From positions 372,001 through 436,000 of the forward strand of contig NZ_JAQFFK010000003.1 in the NCBI RefSeq assembly GCF_027594145.1: a stretch of DNA of 64,000 bases, read 5' to 3'. This document shows, one piece after another, positions 34,856-43,830 of the stretch. Numbering within the stretch: position 1 is the stretch's first letter; the number at the start of each line of letters is the position of its first letter. A program made the translations under genes and the position numbers. The DNA comes from Methanococcoides alaskense. GTDB lineage: Archaea; Halobacteriota; Methanosarcinia; Methanosarcinales; Methanosarcinaceae. The notes below the pieces were generated by a model. It saw nothing but the letters and a program-made list of their open reading frames with translations. It searched no databases and was not told where the DNA came from.

Positions 34856-36859
34856 ATGCATTTGAAAAAGAGTGATGCCCGAATTCACAAGATGCCTTCG
34901 AGAAAAGGCGTAGTTGATAAAAAGAAGCATTCAAGGAATCCAGTGTCTAACGAGCAGTCTATTATATACTGGTGTAAAGATTGCAATGTTCCCCTTCTCG
35001 ATAAGAAGTGTGGCGTCTGCGAAGGCGAGATCTTTGAAATTAAGCTATCCGGGCCTGGTGACATAAGATTCTGTTCACCGTATGAACGTGAACTTCTAGG
35101 TAAGCTTTTGCTTTCTGAATTTGGCCGTGATCCTCTGGGGGAAAAGCTGGTCCTGTTGAATAAGATCTCCGGGGAGGATAAGACCGCTCAGGTCATAGTG
35201 GACGGTCTGAACATCGGTACTCTTCTTTTTGATATGTCCCTGATGGAATACCGCTTCGAGATATCAGAAGCAGGGGCACAGGTACTTCATGGTCTGATCG
35301 GAAGCAGGACCGTTACTCTGAAAAAGACCAAAATGCATCTGAACGGAAAAAAGGTCAGTTCTGAATTGGTCGAAAGTTCTACCAATGACATAAATACAGG
35401 AGACCCTGTGATAGTTGTGTCCGGTAATCTCGTTGGGGTCGGGATATCACTTGTAGATGGTGATAATATGGCAACTGCAGATGGTCCTGTGTTAAAGGTT
35501 CGGAAGATATCCAGTAGTGACCTTAAGTTAAGCTCCAGAGTAGCAACCATCGAAGATGCCATTACTGCTAATCTTCCTCACCTGCGAAAAATTGGTAAGA
35601 ATGCAATGAATACCATCAAAGGAATTGCGAGCCAGAAGGAGCACCGCAAACTTCCTGTGCATGTTTCATTCAGTGGTGGAAAAGATAGCCTTGTTGTTCT
35701 TGACCTTACCCTAAGTGCCCTGAAAGGTAGGGATGTAAGGGCATTTTTCCTTAATACCGGTATCGAATTCCCTGAAACCGTAGAATTTGTTCATTCCCAT
35801 TGCGAAAAAAGGGGTATCGAACTTATTGAATCAAAAGCTGAAAATGCCTTTTGGGAGAATCTTGAGAGCTTTGGTCCTCCTGCAAAGGATTTTCGGTGGT
35901 GCTGCAAGGTTTGTAAACTTGGGCCTGCGGGTGCTATCATTGATCAATGCAGTGAGGATGGGGGTGTATGTCTGACCATTGATGGGAAGCGTAAATTTGA
36001 ATCATTTTCCAGGTCAAATATCTCTGCCAGCGAAAAGAACCCCTTTGTTCCGAACCAGTTGAACATCTTCCCTATTCGGGATTGGCGTGCCATTGAGGTC
36101 TGGCTTTATATCTATTGGAGGAAGCTCGATTATAATCCACTCTATGATGTTGGTTTTGAGCGTGTGGGCTGCTACCTTTGTCCTGCGGAACTTTCTGCTG
36201 AGTATGAAAGGCTGAAAGACCTCCATCCTTCTATCTATGATCGATGGAACAGTTTCCTTTTGAAATGGGCAAAGTCCAAAGGCCTTTCTGATGAATATGT
36301 GCGGCACGGTATGTGGCGCTGGAAGGAACTTCCTCCCAAAATGCTAAAACTTGCGAGAGAACTTGGTATTGAGACCGAACCCTCCAGTGTAATTGACGAT
36401 TTCGATATTACGTTGACATCTGGTTTTTCACCATGCAGGGAAGGTGGCTTTACTGTGGAGGCAAGTGTCAAAGGTGTACTTGTCAGCGAAGCTTCTGCGA
36501 TTCTGAACATGCTGGGTTCAACTGTCGTTTCTGAAGAACTCGGAATGGTCCTCCTTAAAATGGATTCCGGAACTGTGAAATTCTTTTCATCAGGCAGTTT
36601 GAAGGTCACAGCGAATTCCAAAGAAGATGCGCATTCCTGCCTTGAAGCGACCGCTAAGCAACTTCTGCGTGCAAGTAAGTGCACTGAATGCGGGATCTGT
36701 TTGAAGGTCTGTCCTGTAAATGCCATTGAACTGGGTTCGGAAAAAGGCAGGGTATACATAAATGATTCGTGTATACGCTGTGGGAAATGCACTGATGGAT
36801 GTGTGGTGCTGAAATATTCGGACAAGATCCTTTCTGCCATGTTGAATGGCAGGAAGTGA
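34856..36859 (+). CDS. PAPS reductase-like PP-loop protein with PUA-like region and two [4Fe-4S] clusters
   Basis: A 667-residue multidomain protein. N-terminal zinc ribbon (WCKDCNVPLLDKKCGVC), a middle segment ending in VLKVRKI that looks PUA-like, then an adenine-nucleotide alpha-hydrolase domain with PP-loop VSFSGGKDSLVVLDL and cysteine blocks WCCKVCKLGP and GCYLCPAELS. The last 70 residues are a 2[4Fe-4S] ferredoxin (CTECGICLKVCPVNAI and CIRCGKCTDGC). Methanogens often carry such proteins annotated as PAPS reductase. The PUA and ribbon parts suggest RNA as a substrate, for example tRNA thiolation, rather than free PAPS; this is inference. It stands alone after a terminator. Confidence 0.82.
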   Translation: MHLKKSDARIHKMPSRKGVVDKKKHSRNPVSNEQSIIYWCKDCNVPLLDKKCGVCEGEIFEIKLSGPGDIRFCSPYERELLGKLLLSEFGRDPLGEKLVLLNKISGEDKTAQVIVDGLNIGTLLFDMSLMEYRFEISEAGAQVLHGLIGSRTVTLKKTKMHLNGKKVSSELVESSTNDINTGDPVIVVSGNLVGVGISLVDGDNMATADGPVLKVRKISSSDLKLSSRVATIEDAITANLPHLRKIGKNAMNTIKGIASQKEHRKLPVHVSFSGGKDSLVVLDLTLSALKGRDVRAFFLNTGIEFPETVEFVHSHCEKRGIELIESKAENAFWENLESFGPPAKDFRWCCKVCKLGPAGAIIDQCSEDGGVCLTIDGKRKFESFSRSNISASEKNPFVPNQLNIFPIRDWRAIEVWLYIYWRKLDYNPLYDVGFERVGCYLCPAELSAEYERLKDLHPSIYDRWNSFLLKWAKSKGLSDEYVRHGMWRWKELPPKMLKLARELGIETEPSSVIDDFDITLTSGFSPCREGGFTVEASVKGVLVSEASAILNMLGSTVVSEELGMVLLKMDSGTVKFFSSGSLKVTANSKEDAHSCLEATAKQLLRASKCTECGICLKVCPVNAIELGSEKGRVYINDSCIRCGKCTDGCVVLKYSDKILSAMLNGRK

Positions 36860-36947
36860 ACATATATTTTTGAGTGAACTTTTAATACAGTGCAGCTGTA
36901 TATTATATAATAATTAATATTATTCACACATATTTAGCGTGTATCCA

Positions 36948-38012
36948 ATGGTCACAGATATATCGGGCGAATTGTTCCCTCAAATTAGTTCCAAATGGAA
37001 GATGGTCCTTAGTGTAGCTTTAGTTCTACTTTTTTCACTATTCATCATCATTCTCCTACCCATTGCTGATGGTATCATGTTAGGGCTCGTATTCGCATAT
37101 ATTGCCCGCCCGATCTACAATTTTATAAAAATGAAACGCCATCTCGGTGCTCTGGTGGCTACAATGTTCATTGTGATACCTATTGTGCTGATATTTGGAA
37201 TGGGCGTCATCGAGATCGCGAATCAGTTGATCTGGATAACTGAGAATCAGGGGGCAGTCATTGAGTCTCTACTCGATTTTATTCGCAATCTCAATATTCC
37301 GGATGCTTATTACGAGAACATTCAGCAAACAATATGGAATTCCTCTCTCTCCATCCTCCCTCTTCTTGGAAACCTGGTCTTCGTATCCTATGCCCGCGGT
37401 ATAGCAATGTTCATGATCAATCTGTTAGTTGCTGTTCTAGTTTGTTATTTCCTTCTTGCGGATGGGGATGGACTTTATCGTTCTGTCCTTAGAATTATTC
37501 CAAAAGGTAATCAGCATCTAGTTAAAAGATATGTCCATCACATGGATATTATCCTTAGTGGTGTCTTCATAGGGAATGCTTATGCAGCACTCTCAGTGAG
37601 CACTCTTTCGATCATAGTGTTCTATGCTTTCGGTCTTTCGCATGTACTTGCACTGGCCACTCTCATATTCGTAGCATCGGCAATTCCAATGTTTGCAGGT
37701 TATATGGTCCTGGTAGTGCTTACGATCGTACGTTATTTCAGTTTGGGATTTGAAAGTGCGCTGATCTTCTTTGCTGTGTCGTCGATAATTATCTATGCTC
37801 CACCTGAATTTTTCCTACGTCCTTATCTTGCAAGCATCAAGTCACGCATTCATCCTTTCTTGATAATGCTGGCCTTCCTCGGCGGTGCATTTGTTGGCGG
37901 TATCGCAGGTTTCTTTGCAGCACCCATACTTCTTGGTACTTTGGTTTCGGCTTACCGCGTTTATGTTGAAGATCTGGAGTATGTTCCGCCTGAGGCTTCG
38001 TCAGATGAATAA
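36948..38012 (+). CDS. AI-2E family membrane permease
   Basis: About 354 residues with seven or eight transmembrane segments and the family layout: two helices at the start, a soluble amphipathic section around residues 80-140, and a run of helices to the end (ISGVF-like block ILSGVFIGNAYAALSVST, then LGGAFVGGIAGFFAAPILLGT). The C-terminus is acidic and cytosolic. Family members transport autoinducer-2, or act as Na+/H+ antiporters in some bacteria; no substrate can be assigned here. The ATG at 36948 is preferred to a GTG at 36939. Confidence 0.85.
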   Translation: MVTDISGELFPQISSKWKMVLSVALVLLFSLFIIILLPIADGIMLGLVFAYIARPIYNFIKMKRHLGALVATMFIVIPIVLIFGMGVIEIANQLIWITENQGAVIESLLDFIRNLNIPDAYYENIQQTIWNSSLSILPLLGNLVFVSYARGIAMFMINLLVAVLVCYFLLADGDGLYRSVLRIIPKGNQHLVKRYVHHMDIILSGVFIGNAYAALSVSTLSIIVFYAFGLSHVLALATLIFVASAIPMFAGYMVLVVLTIVRYFSLGFESALIFFAVSSIIIYAPPEFFLRPYLASIKSRIHPFLIMLAFLGGAFVGGIAGFFAAPILLGTLVSAYRVYVEDLEYVPPEASSDE

Positions 38013-38120
38013 AATATTTACAATTGAATTTTTCATATCCCTTTCAGTTTATTGCTGATAGTGAGATTATCTCTTAATATAATGGATCATATTTATTTTT
38101 AACAATAAAAGCTGGTTTTT

Positions 38121-38441
38121 ATGACAGAGGTTATAGTAAATTCTGGAGTATGTGGTTTCGTACATAATATACGTGGTATCCTGGATGGTGGGAATATTGT
38201 GATCGATATCGATTCTCCTTGTGAGAAGATACAAAGGATGGCTCACATGGAAGTTCCTATTATGGAGACCTTCGACATTAAGGATAATTATGTTCTTGTT
38301 AGGGCTCAGAAAGAGAACTGTTCATCAAATTGCCTTGTTCCGTGTGCTATTCTGAATGTTTGCAAGATAGAGGCTGGATTTCTTGCTAGGTCCCTTGTCA
38401 AAAAGGCTGGGGGTTTGAGCATAGAGTTTAAAGATGCTTGA
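38121..38441 (+). CDS. Small cysteine-rich conserved hypothetical protein (106 aa)
   Basis: I do not know a function for this protein. It is small and soluble, with six cysteines at residues 11, 34, 67, 71, 75 and 81. The spacing C-x3-C-x3-C-x5-C in the second half (NCSSNCLVPCAILNVCKIE) suggests a metal or Fe-S site. The sequence feels typical of a protein family conserved in methanogens. It has a TATA-like TTTATTTTTAAC stretch about 30 nt upstream and stands as a single gene, so its mRNA may be short-leadered. Confidence 0.7.
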   Translation: MTEVIVNSGVCGFVHNIRGILDGGNIVIDIDSPCEKIQRMAHMEVPIMETFDIKDNYVLVRAQKENCSSNCLVPCAILNVCKIEAGFLARSLVKKAGGLSIEFKDA

Positions 38442-38741
38442 ATATTTTCTTTTTTCCTTGTTGTTCAGGACTTGCTAAAATAGGGATTCTTTCATTGTTA
38501 TTCTCATTTAAGTCCAATGCAAAAATATGGGTTATGGTCTTTAATTGGCGAATAGTCCTTTTCTTCTAAATTCCATTACGTTCTCATCACAAAGGATATT
38601 TAAAGAATGTATGTATAACATGTCGCAAGACATCAAGTAATCATCCTGTGTTTACGATCTTTACCGGAGATACTCAGATATTGATTAATCTTCAACATTG
38701 TAGAGGTTGTTCTGTTCACAGGACCATCAAGCGGTGAAATC
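38442..38741 (+). promoter_or_regulatory. thrS upstream region with a long predicted leader
   Basis: A 300-nt stretch without a gene. The first 100 nt is T-rich and may end the upstream transcript. GGATATTTAAAG near 38594-38605 is the likely TATA region of thrS, which would give a leader of 110-115 nt, unusually long here. TCCTGTG (38644-38650) and CACAGGA (38717-38723) are exact complements near the two ends of that leader. GGTGA at 38733-38737 is the ribosome binding site. Confidence 0.4.
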
Positions 38742-40649
38742 ATGCAATTATTACTCATCCATTCCGATTATATCGAATACGAAGTAAAAAAGAGCACTCC
38801 TGTAGCGGAAGATATTGAAGAGTCCTTTAAACAGGGTCGTCTTGAGGACGCACTTACGGCATTCATGGCCGTTGAGAGCTTCGATGAGGCAAACCCTCAG
38901 GAGATAATAGATCGTGCAGTCTCTGAGATCGAGAATGTTGCAGGCCAGGTCAAGGCAGAGAACATAATGCTTTATCCTTATGCACATTTAAGCTCCGACC
39001 TTTCATCTCCGAAAGTAGCTGTTTCTGTCCTGAAAAGTATTGAAAAGGCACTTGAGGGCAAGTACAATGTCATGAGGGCTCCATTTGGCTGGTACAAGGC
39101 ATTCAGTATCAGTTGTAAAGGACATCCGCTTTCTGAACTTTCACGTACTATCAGGCCGGAAGGTGCTGTACCTTGCGGAAAGGTCGTCTCTATAGATGCT
39201 GAAAAGAAAGAGGTTGTTTCTGAAGCTCTTAAAGCAGAGGATTCTGCAAAGTCCTACTGGCGTATCCTTACACCAGATGGTGAGCTCCACGATGCGGAAA
39301 CCTTTGATCTTACAGGGCACGATAATCTTCAGAAGTTCGTGAACTATGAGATATCCAAGAATAGGAACATCGAGAAAGCTCCTCCTCACGTTGAGCTCAT
39401 GCGCCGTCTCGAGATCGCGGATTATGAACCCGGGTCTGATTCCGGTAACATGCGCTATTATCCAAAAGGCAGGCTAATTAAATCACTTATCGAGAACTTC
39501 GTTCTTGAGGAGTCTTCAAAGATCGGGGCAATGGAAGTTGAGACCCCATTGATGTATGATATGAATCACCCGACCTTGAAAAAGTACCTTGACAGGTTCC
39601 CGGCACGTCAGTACTCCATCGAGTCTGACAAACGTAGTATGTTCCTGAGATTTGCTGCATGTTTCGGGCAGTTCCTCATGAACCATGACATGACGATCTC
39701 TTACAAGAGTCTCCCTCTTAAGATGATCGAGATGACGCGGTACAGCTTCAGGAAGGAACAGCGTGGTGAGCTTGTGGGTCTTCGCAGACTCCGTGCGTTC
39801 ACAATGCCTGATATGCATACTCTCTGTCCTGACATGGAAGCTGCTATCTCTCAGTTCAGCGAACAGTACAGCATGTGTATTGACATCCTTCGTAAGATCG
39901 GTATCGATGTTAGTGACTTTGAGGTTGCTATTCGCTTTACCCGTGAGTTCTATGATGATAACAGGGAGTTCATAACCGAGCTTGCAAAGAAGGTCGATAA
40001 GCCTGTCCTTGTGGAGATGTGGGATACTCGATTCTTCTATTTCGTACTCAAGTTCGAGTTCAATTTCGTTGATGCGACAGCAAAAGCGAGTGCACTTTCC
40101 ACTGTGCAGATAGACGTGGAGAATGCAGAGCGTTATGATATCAATTACGTTGATGCTAATGGCAAGATGAACCATCCTACTGTATTGCATTGTTCACCAA
40201 GCGGTGCCATAGAAAGGTGTATCTATGCCCTTCTTGAAAAGGCAGCAATGGATGCAGAGGATGGCAAGGTTCCAAATCTTCCTGTCTGGCTTTCACCTAC
40301 TCAGGTGCGTGTTATTCCAATTGCTGAACGGCATATGGATTTCGCTCAAGAGGTTGCTGATTCTCTCTTGTGTCGTGCGGATATTGATGACCGGGAAGAG
40401 ACCGTTGGTAAGAAGATACGTGATGCAGGCCGTGAGTGGATACCTTATGTGGCAGTGATCGGTGATAGTGAGGTCGAGAGCGGTAAGGTTACTGTGACAA
40501 TTCGTGCAGAATCTGAGCCAAAGAAGCCGATGAAAGTGGAAATGACTGCTGAAGAGTTGAGTGAACGCGTATTCAATGAGATCGGTGATATGCCATATCG
40601 CAGTCTACCTCTTGCTAAACTGCTTTCCATGAGGCCAAAGTTCATTTAA
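38742..40649 (+). CDS. thrS: Threonyl-tRNA synthetase, archaeal type
   Basis: Charges tRNA-Thr. The N-terminal 140 residues are the archaea-specific editing domain related to D-aminoacyl-tRNA deacylase ([16 protein letters not shown]), which removes mischarged serine. The class II core carries motif 2 around [22 protein letters not shown] and motif 3 around [21 protein letters not shown], and the last 110 residues are the anticodon-binding domain ([14 protein letters not shown]). The 635-residue length fits. GGTGA precedes the ATG. Confidence 0.97.
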   Translation: MQLLLIHSDYIEYEVKKSTPVAEDIEESFKQGRLEDALTAFMAVESFDEANPQEIIDRAVSEIENVAGQVKAENIMLYPYAHLSSDLSSPKVAVSVLKSIEKALEGKYNVMRAPFGWYKAFSISCKGHPLSELSRTIRPEGAVPCGKVVSIDAEKKEVVSEALKAEDSAKSYWRILTPDGELHDAETFDLTGHDNLQKFVNYEISKNRNIEKAPPHVELMRRLEIADYEPGSDSGNMRYYPKGRLIKSLIENFVLEESSKIGAMEVETPLMYDMNHPTLKKYLDRFPARQYSIESDKRSMFLRFAACFGQFLMNHDMTISYKSLPLKMIEMTRYSFRKEQRGELVGLRRLRAFTMPDMHTLCPDMEAAISQFSEQYSMCIDILRKIGIDVSDFEVAIRFTREFYDDNREFITELAKKVDKPVLVEMWDTRFFYFVLKFEFNFVDATAKASALSTVQIDVENAERYDINYVDANGKMNHPTVLHCSPSGAIERCIYALLEKAAMDAEDGKVPNLPVWLSPTQVRVIPIAERHMDFAQEVADSLLCRADIDDREETVGKKIRDAGREWIPYVAVIGDSEVESGKVTVTIRAESEPKKPMKVEMTAEELSERVFNEIGDMPYRSLPLAKLLSMRPKFI

Positions 40650-40671
40650 TGGTCTATCTGGTGTTGGATCT

Positions 40672-40962
40672 ATGAATACGACAGAGGACGTGTCCTGTGC
40701 AGAGATATATGTCTCTGGCAGGGTCCAGGGAGTATATTTCAGGGGGTTTACCCAGAAGACCGCTACCAGTTTGGGTCTGGTGGGGTATGCCCAAAATCTC
40801 CCGGACGGTCGTGTCAAAGTGGTTGCTCAGGGGAAAAGGTCCGACATTTCAGAACTGTTGGATCATTTACATATTGGTCCTGAGCTATCAAATGTTGAAA
40901 GTATTGAAGTTAGCTGGGTAGCTCTCTCCGATACTTTCACAGACTTTCTTATCAAAAGATGA
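40672..40962 (+). CDS. acyP: Acylphosphatase
   Basis: 96 residues of the acylphosphatase fold, which hydrolyses acyl phosphates such as acetyl or carbamoyl phosphate. The phosphate-binding loop and catalytic Arg are in VSGRVQGVYFRGFTQKTA, and the catalytic Asn lies in GYAQNLPDGRVKVVAQG. It follows thrS by 22 nt and could be on the same mRNA. Confidence 0.93.
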   Translation: MNTTEDVSCAEIYVSGRVQGVYFRGFTQKTATSLGLVGYAQNLPDGRVKVVAQGKRSDISELLDHLHIGPELSNVESIEVSWVALSDTFTDFLIKR

Positions 40963-41025
40963 TCGGTTGACCTGTGGTCACTATTATCTGGAATATCTCT
41001 TTTTTCAAAAGGATATAGTCATAAT

Positions 41026-41232
41026 TTAGTCTTCGCTCTCTTCGAACATCTCATATTCAGCTTCAGCAACCTTTTTTTCGATATCCTCTAATCCCAGAAC
41101 CTCTTTTAGTTCTATGATACAATCCATGCAAACATGGCTGCGACCTATTATTCTGCCTTCGGGCATGTCTTTGCCATAGTCCCCTTCAACACCTGCTTCA
41201 AGGCATGTTTTCCCACAAAATATACAACTCAT
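41026..41232 (-). CDS. Small zinc-finger-like protein (68 aa)
   Basis: Two CxxC pairs, CIFC at residues 3-6 and CMDC at 35-38, plus a Cys at residue 10, suggest a treble-clef or zinc-ribbon fold. The second half is an acidic amphipathic helix (ELKEVLGLEDIEKKVAEAE). GGAGTGG lies before the ATG and decides the start over an upstream in-frame codon. Function unknown; likely a nucleic-acid or protein adaptor. Confidence 0.65.
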   Translation of the reverse strand: MSCIFCGKTCLEAGVEGDYGKDMPEGRIIGRSHVCMDCIIELKEVLGLEDIEKKVAEAEYEMFEESED

Positions 41233-41375
41233 TTCTACCACTCCTGATGTCACTATTAATTATTCCATCCTTTACAAGTTTCATAAATATCTCTATATAA
41301 TACTATCGTTCGAGATGAAATAAATAATGCCAGTTTGGGATGATTATTTAGGTCTGTATGTGATATTCTATATTA

Positions 41376-41852
41376 ATGTCAAAATATCATCCTGGCAGTG
41401 GATCCTCTGCAATTAAGGATCATTTGAAAGCTCCCTTTTCTGACTATCAGTGGAGGCTCAAGTCGATCGAGCTCATACTTGCTGAGCTGATAGAATCTTC
41501 CAATAATGGGGATATTATTCTGGCTGAAGGGAAACGTGACATTATTTCGTTGAAAAAACTTGGGATAAATGGTTCTATTGAACTTGTTACTCAGTCCCCT
41601 CTTACAGAGATCTCTGAAAGGGTTGCAAGTGAGAAGAAACGAGTCATCGTTCTTACTGATTGGGACCGGAGGGGCAACATCCTTGCCGCGAAACTTTCTG
41701 AGGACCTGGTATATCTCGGTGCTGATGTTGATATGCAGCTACGTGATAAGCTAAGTTCTTTGGTCAAAAAAGAGATCAAGGATGTTGAAAGCCTTTACAC
41801 TTATGTTATAAAATTAAGAAAAATAGTTACTGGTGATCAGATCGATATCTGA
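41376..41852 (+). CDS. Toprim domain protein (UPF0292-like)
   Basis: 158 residues. A Toprim domain spans about residues 45-130, with the conserved Glu in GDIILAEGKRDIISLKKLG and the DxD pair in RVIVLTDWDRRGN. Toprim domains occur in topoisomerases, primases and RNase M5-like nucleases; small archaeal stand-alone versions like this have no proven reaction. The glutamate and both aspartates needed for Mg binding are present, so it is probably an active phosphotransfer or nuclease enzyme. Its 3' end overlaps a tiny convergent gene by 16 nt. Confidence 0.85.
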   Translation: MSKYHPGSGSSAIKDHLKAPFSDYQWRLKSIELILAELIESSNNGDIILAEGKRDIISLKKLGINGSIELVTQSPLTEISERVASEKKRVIVLTDWDRRGNILAAKLSEDLVYLGADVDMQLRDKLSSLVKKEIKDVESLYTYVIKLRKIVTGDQIDI

Positions 41853-42004
41853 TCACGGTGTGTATTCGATCTTGTGGCACTTTTATAACCAGTATCTACT
41901 GATGTTGTACTGCCACATTTTCTGCAGTAGTACATGAGATTGCCTCCTATCTTCATACGCTTAAGACCTATCTCGCAACGATGGCATTTTAGTGAACCTG
42001 TCAT
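41837..42004 (-). CDS. Tiny two-CxxC zinc-ribbon protein (55 aa)
   Basis: The frame starts MTGSLKCHRCEIGLKRMK and continues with MYYCRKCGSTTSVDTGYK. Cysteine pairs CHRC (residues 7-10) and CRKC (27-30) form one zinc ribbon, followed by a basic/hydrophilic tail. AAGGCGATC lies just before the ATG. It is the second gene of a pair, 9 nt behind another tiny zinc-ribbon gene, and its end overlaps the convergent Toprim gene. Function unknown. Its small size makes it easy for gene finders to miss. Confidence 0.65.
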   Translation of the reverse strand: MTGSLKCHRCEIGLKRMKIGGNLMYYCRKCGSTTSVDTGYKSATRSNTHRDQISI

Positions 42005-42013
42005 AAGATCGCC

Positions 42014-42151
42014 TTATTCCATTATTGTTATCGAATCAAGTCTTGCAGTTCCTGCTTTTGTCCAGTATTTACATACTTTGCATACCTGCAAGCTGTCATT
42101 TTCTAGATCAAGCTCTGAGTTGCACTTTGGACATTCGTCTAATTTGTTCAT
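42014..42151 (-). CDS. Tiny zinc-ribbon protein (45 aa)
   Basis: The frame reads MNKLDECPKCNSELDLEN, then VCKVCKYWTKAG to DSITIME. CPKC (residues 7-10) and CKVC (24-27) form a compact zinc ribbon. A GGGGGAA element lies seven bases ahead of the ATG, good evidence that the frame is translated. With the 55-residue gene 9 nt downstream it makes a two-gene unit of small zinc-binding proteins. Function unknown; a rubredoxin-like or ribosome/RNA polymerase-associated ribbon is possible. Confidence 0.68.
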   Translation of the reverse strand: MNKLDECPKCNSELDLENDSLQVCKVCKYWTKAGTARLDSITIME

Positions 42152-42483
42152 TATATTCCCCCACAGATTAATGATATGTAAGTAATATTGCATTTATATG
42201 GCGTAAAAAAGTGTATTGGAAATCCCACTCCCCAAACCCACTCTTTTCTTCTAATTGTATTCCAATATATTCTTCGTCCTTATGGATAACCCTACATAGG
42301 GAATTCATCTATATATATAATTTTCCTTTTTGTTCGATTTGTCCGAAAAATACCTATTTTATCAGTCAAAATCACGATTTTTCGGTCAAATTGATTTTTC
42401 GGGCAAAGCGCTTTTTGTTCTGAAAATTGCTATCATTTGCCTCTACCAAATAGCTTAAAACCGATGTATGATTACTATGCTCC
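42152..42483. promoter_or_regulatory. Intergenic region ahead of thiI with repeated element
   Basis: About 330 nt of AT-rich sequence between the leftward zinc-ribbon pair and thiI. It holds three copies of a 14-bp element (listed separately) and the likely thiI TATA region TAGCTTAAAA near 42448-42458. The predicted start would then fall close to the thiI ATG, so thiI may be leaderless and the repeats would lie upstream of the core promoter, where a regulator would bind. Confidence 0.45.
42338..42407. repeat. Three copies of ATTTTTCGGnCAAA, one inverted
   Basis: Copy 1 is at 42338-42351 in inverted orientation (TTTGTCCGAAAAAT). Copies 2 and 3 are at 42377-42390 (ATTTTTCGGTCAAA) and 42394-42407 (ATTTTTCGGGCAAA), 17 bp apart start to start. 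They differ only at one position. The arrangement resembles repeated operator half-sites. Confidence 0.6.
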
Positions 42484-43662
42484 ATGTTCGATGTGGTTAT
42501 TGTAAGGTATGGAGAACTAGCACTCAAGAGTCCGGGTGTCAGGAATCTCTATGAAAGGATTCTTGTAAAGAACCTTGAAGCTATGTTGAGGCAGAAAAAC
42601 GTATCGTTTTCCAGAGTTCATCGTGAATGGGGTCGTATCTTCATTACTTCCGATGACCCGGAAGCTGCAATAGCAGCCGCGGATGTCTTTGGTGTTGTTT
42701 CCACATCGGCTGCTAAAATTATAGAGGCTGATGTTGATGAAGCTGCAAAGCTTTGTGCTGATATTGGTGCCGATATTATAAATGAAGGCGAGTCCTTCGG
42801 AATTCGTGCACGTCGTGTGGGAAAAGAAGGTCCTTCTTCCACAGATATTGGCAGATTATGCGGGGATGCGGTCTGGACCAGGCTTGAATCTATTGGAAGA
42901 ACTCCTAAGGTGGACCTTTCAGATCCTGATCGTGCTATCTCTGTTGAAATGAGGCAGAACAAGGCCTATGTTTTTACAGATATCGTCAAAGGTGTGGGTG
43001 GTCTTCCACTTGGCAGTCAGGGTACTATGATCGTTTTAATGTCAGGGGGCATCGATTCTCCGGTTGCAGCATGGCTTATGATGAAGCGTGGTGTGAAGGT
43101 TATACCGGTGTATGCGAACAATATACCTTTTTCTGATGAAAGGGCACTTGAACGTGCGATCAAGGCTACTGAACTGCTTCAAAAATGGTCTCCTGCTGAT
43201 CATATGAAGATGTATGAGGTCCCTCATGGTAAGAACCTTGACGAGTTCATGAAGAAGTGTATTGTGAAGAATACCTGTCTTCTCTGTAAACGTACCATGT
43301 ATCGCATGGCATATGAGATCATGAAAAAAGAGAATGCTGATGGTATTATCACAGGTTCATCCATCGGCCAGGTGGCCTCACAGACAGCTGCCAATATGCA
43401 CGCTGAGGTATATGGTCTGGGAATCCCGCTTTATCATCCTCTCATAGGGCTTGACAAAACCGAAATAATCGATATTGCCAGACGCATTGGTTCCTATGAT
43501 ATTTCGATAATGCCAACTTCAGGCTGTGGTGCCGTTCCTGTTCACCCAGAGGTGAAAGCAACATTTGGTTCCATTGTCAAAGAAGAAGAAAAAGTGGACA
43601 TTGATGCTCTTGTTAATGAATCGGTCTCTAATGCAAAAGTGATTCATATGGGGGATGAATGA
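42484..43662 (+). CDS. thiI: tRNA 4-thiouridine synthetase ThiI-type
   Basis: Adenylates U8 of tRNA for sulfur insertion. N-terminal ferredoxin-like and THUMP domains span residues 1-165, then a PP-loop ATPase with IVLMSGGIDSPVAAWLMMKRGVK. The catalytic Cys region of the PP-loop domain is CIVKNTCLLCKRTMYRMAYEI, and TGSSIGQVASQT is conserved. The C-terminal rhodanese domain of E. coli ThiI is absent, as is usual in archaea, so sulfur must come from another donor. At 392 residues the length fits this form. U8/s4U in methanogens makes this assignment sensible. Confidence 0.93.
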   Translation: MFDVVIVRYGELALKSPGVRNLYERILVKNLEAMLRQKNVSFSRVHREWGRIFITSDDPEAAIAAADVFGVVSTSAAKIIEADVDEAAKLCADIGADIINEGESFGIRARRVGKEGPSSTDIGRLCGDAVWTRLESIGRTPKVDLSDPDRAISVEMRQNKAYVFTDIVKGVGGLPLGSQGTMIVLMSGGIDSPVAAWLMMKRGVKVIPVYANNIPFSDERALERAIKATELLQKWSPADHMKMYEVPHGKNLDEFMKKCIVKNTCLLCKRTMYRMAYEIMKKENADGIITGSSIGQVASQTAANMHAEVYGLGIPLYHPLIGLDKTEIIDIARRIGSYDISIMPTSGCGAVPVHPEVKATFGSIVKEEEKVDIDALVNESVSNAKVIHMGDE

Positions 43663-43718
43663 TCCTCTTATTACTCTTTTTTATTCCTCTTATTGCTTTA
43701 TTTCAATGATCTCTCTAA

Positions 43719-43789
43719 TGGACACGACGGGATCTGAACCCGCGGCCTTACGTTGCGAACGTAACGATCTCCCTCTGATCTACGAGCCC
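43719..43789 (-). tRNA. tRNA-Ala (anticodon CGC), with an acceptor mismatch
   Basis: The anticodon loop TTCGCAA in stem TTACG/CGTAA gives CGC for GCG codons. G3:U70 is the alanine identity pair and A73 fits. The T arm is GCGGG-TTCAGAT-CCCGT and the D arm is GATC/GATC. Two oddities: the acceptor has U5 facing U68, and the variable loop has four bases (GGCC) instead of five. No CCA is encoded and no intron is present. Confidence 0.88.
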
Positions 43790-43830
43790 TATAGATAAAT
43801 AATAAAAAGAGAAATAAAAAAAATTAAAAA

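Noticed and set aside
38594-38741. T-box or riboswitch ahead of thrS
   Set aside because: T-boxes are bacterial, and no T-box sequence or known riboswitch core is visible; only a weak end-to-end pairing.
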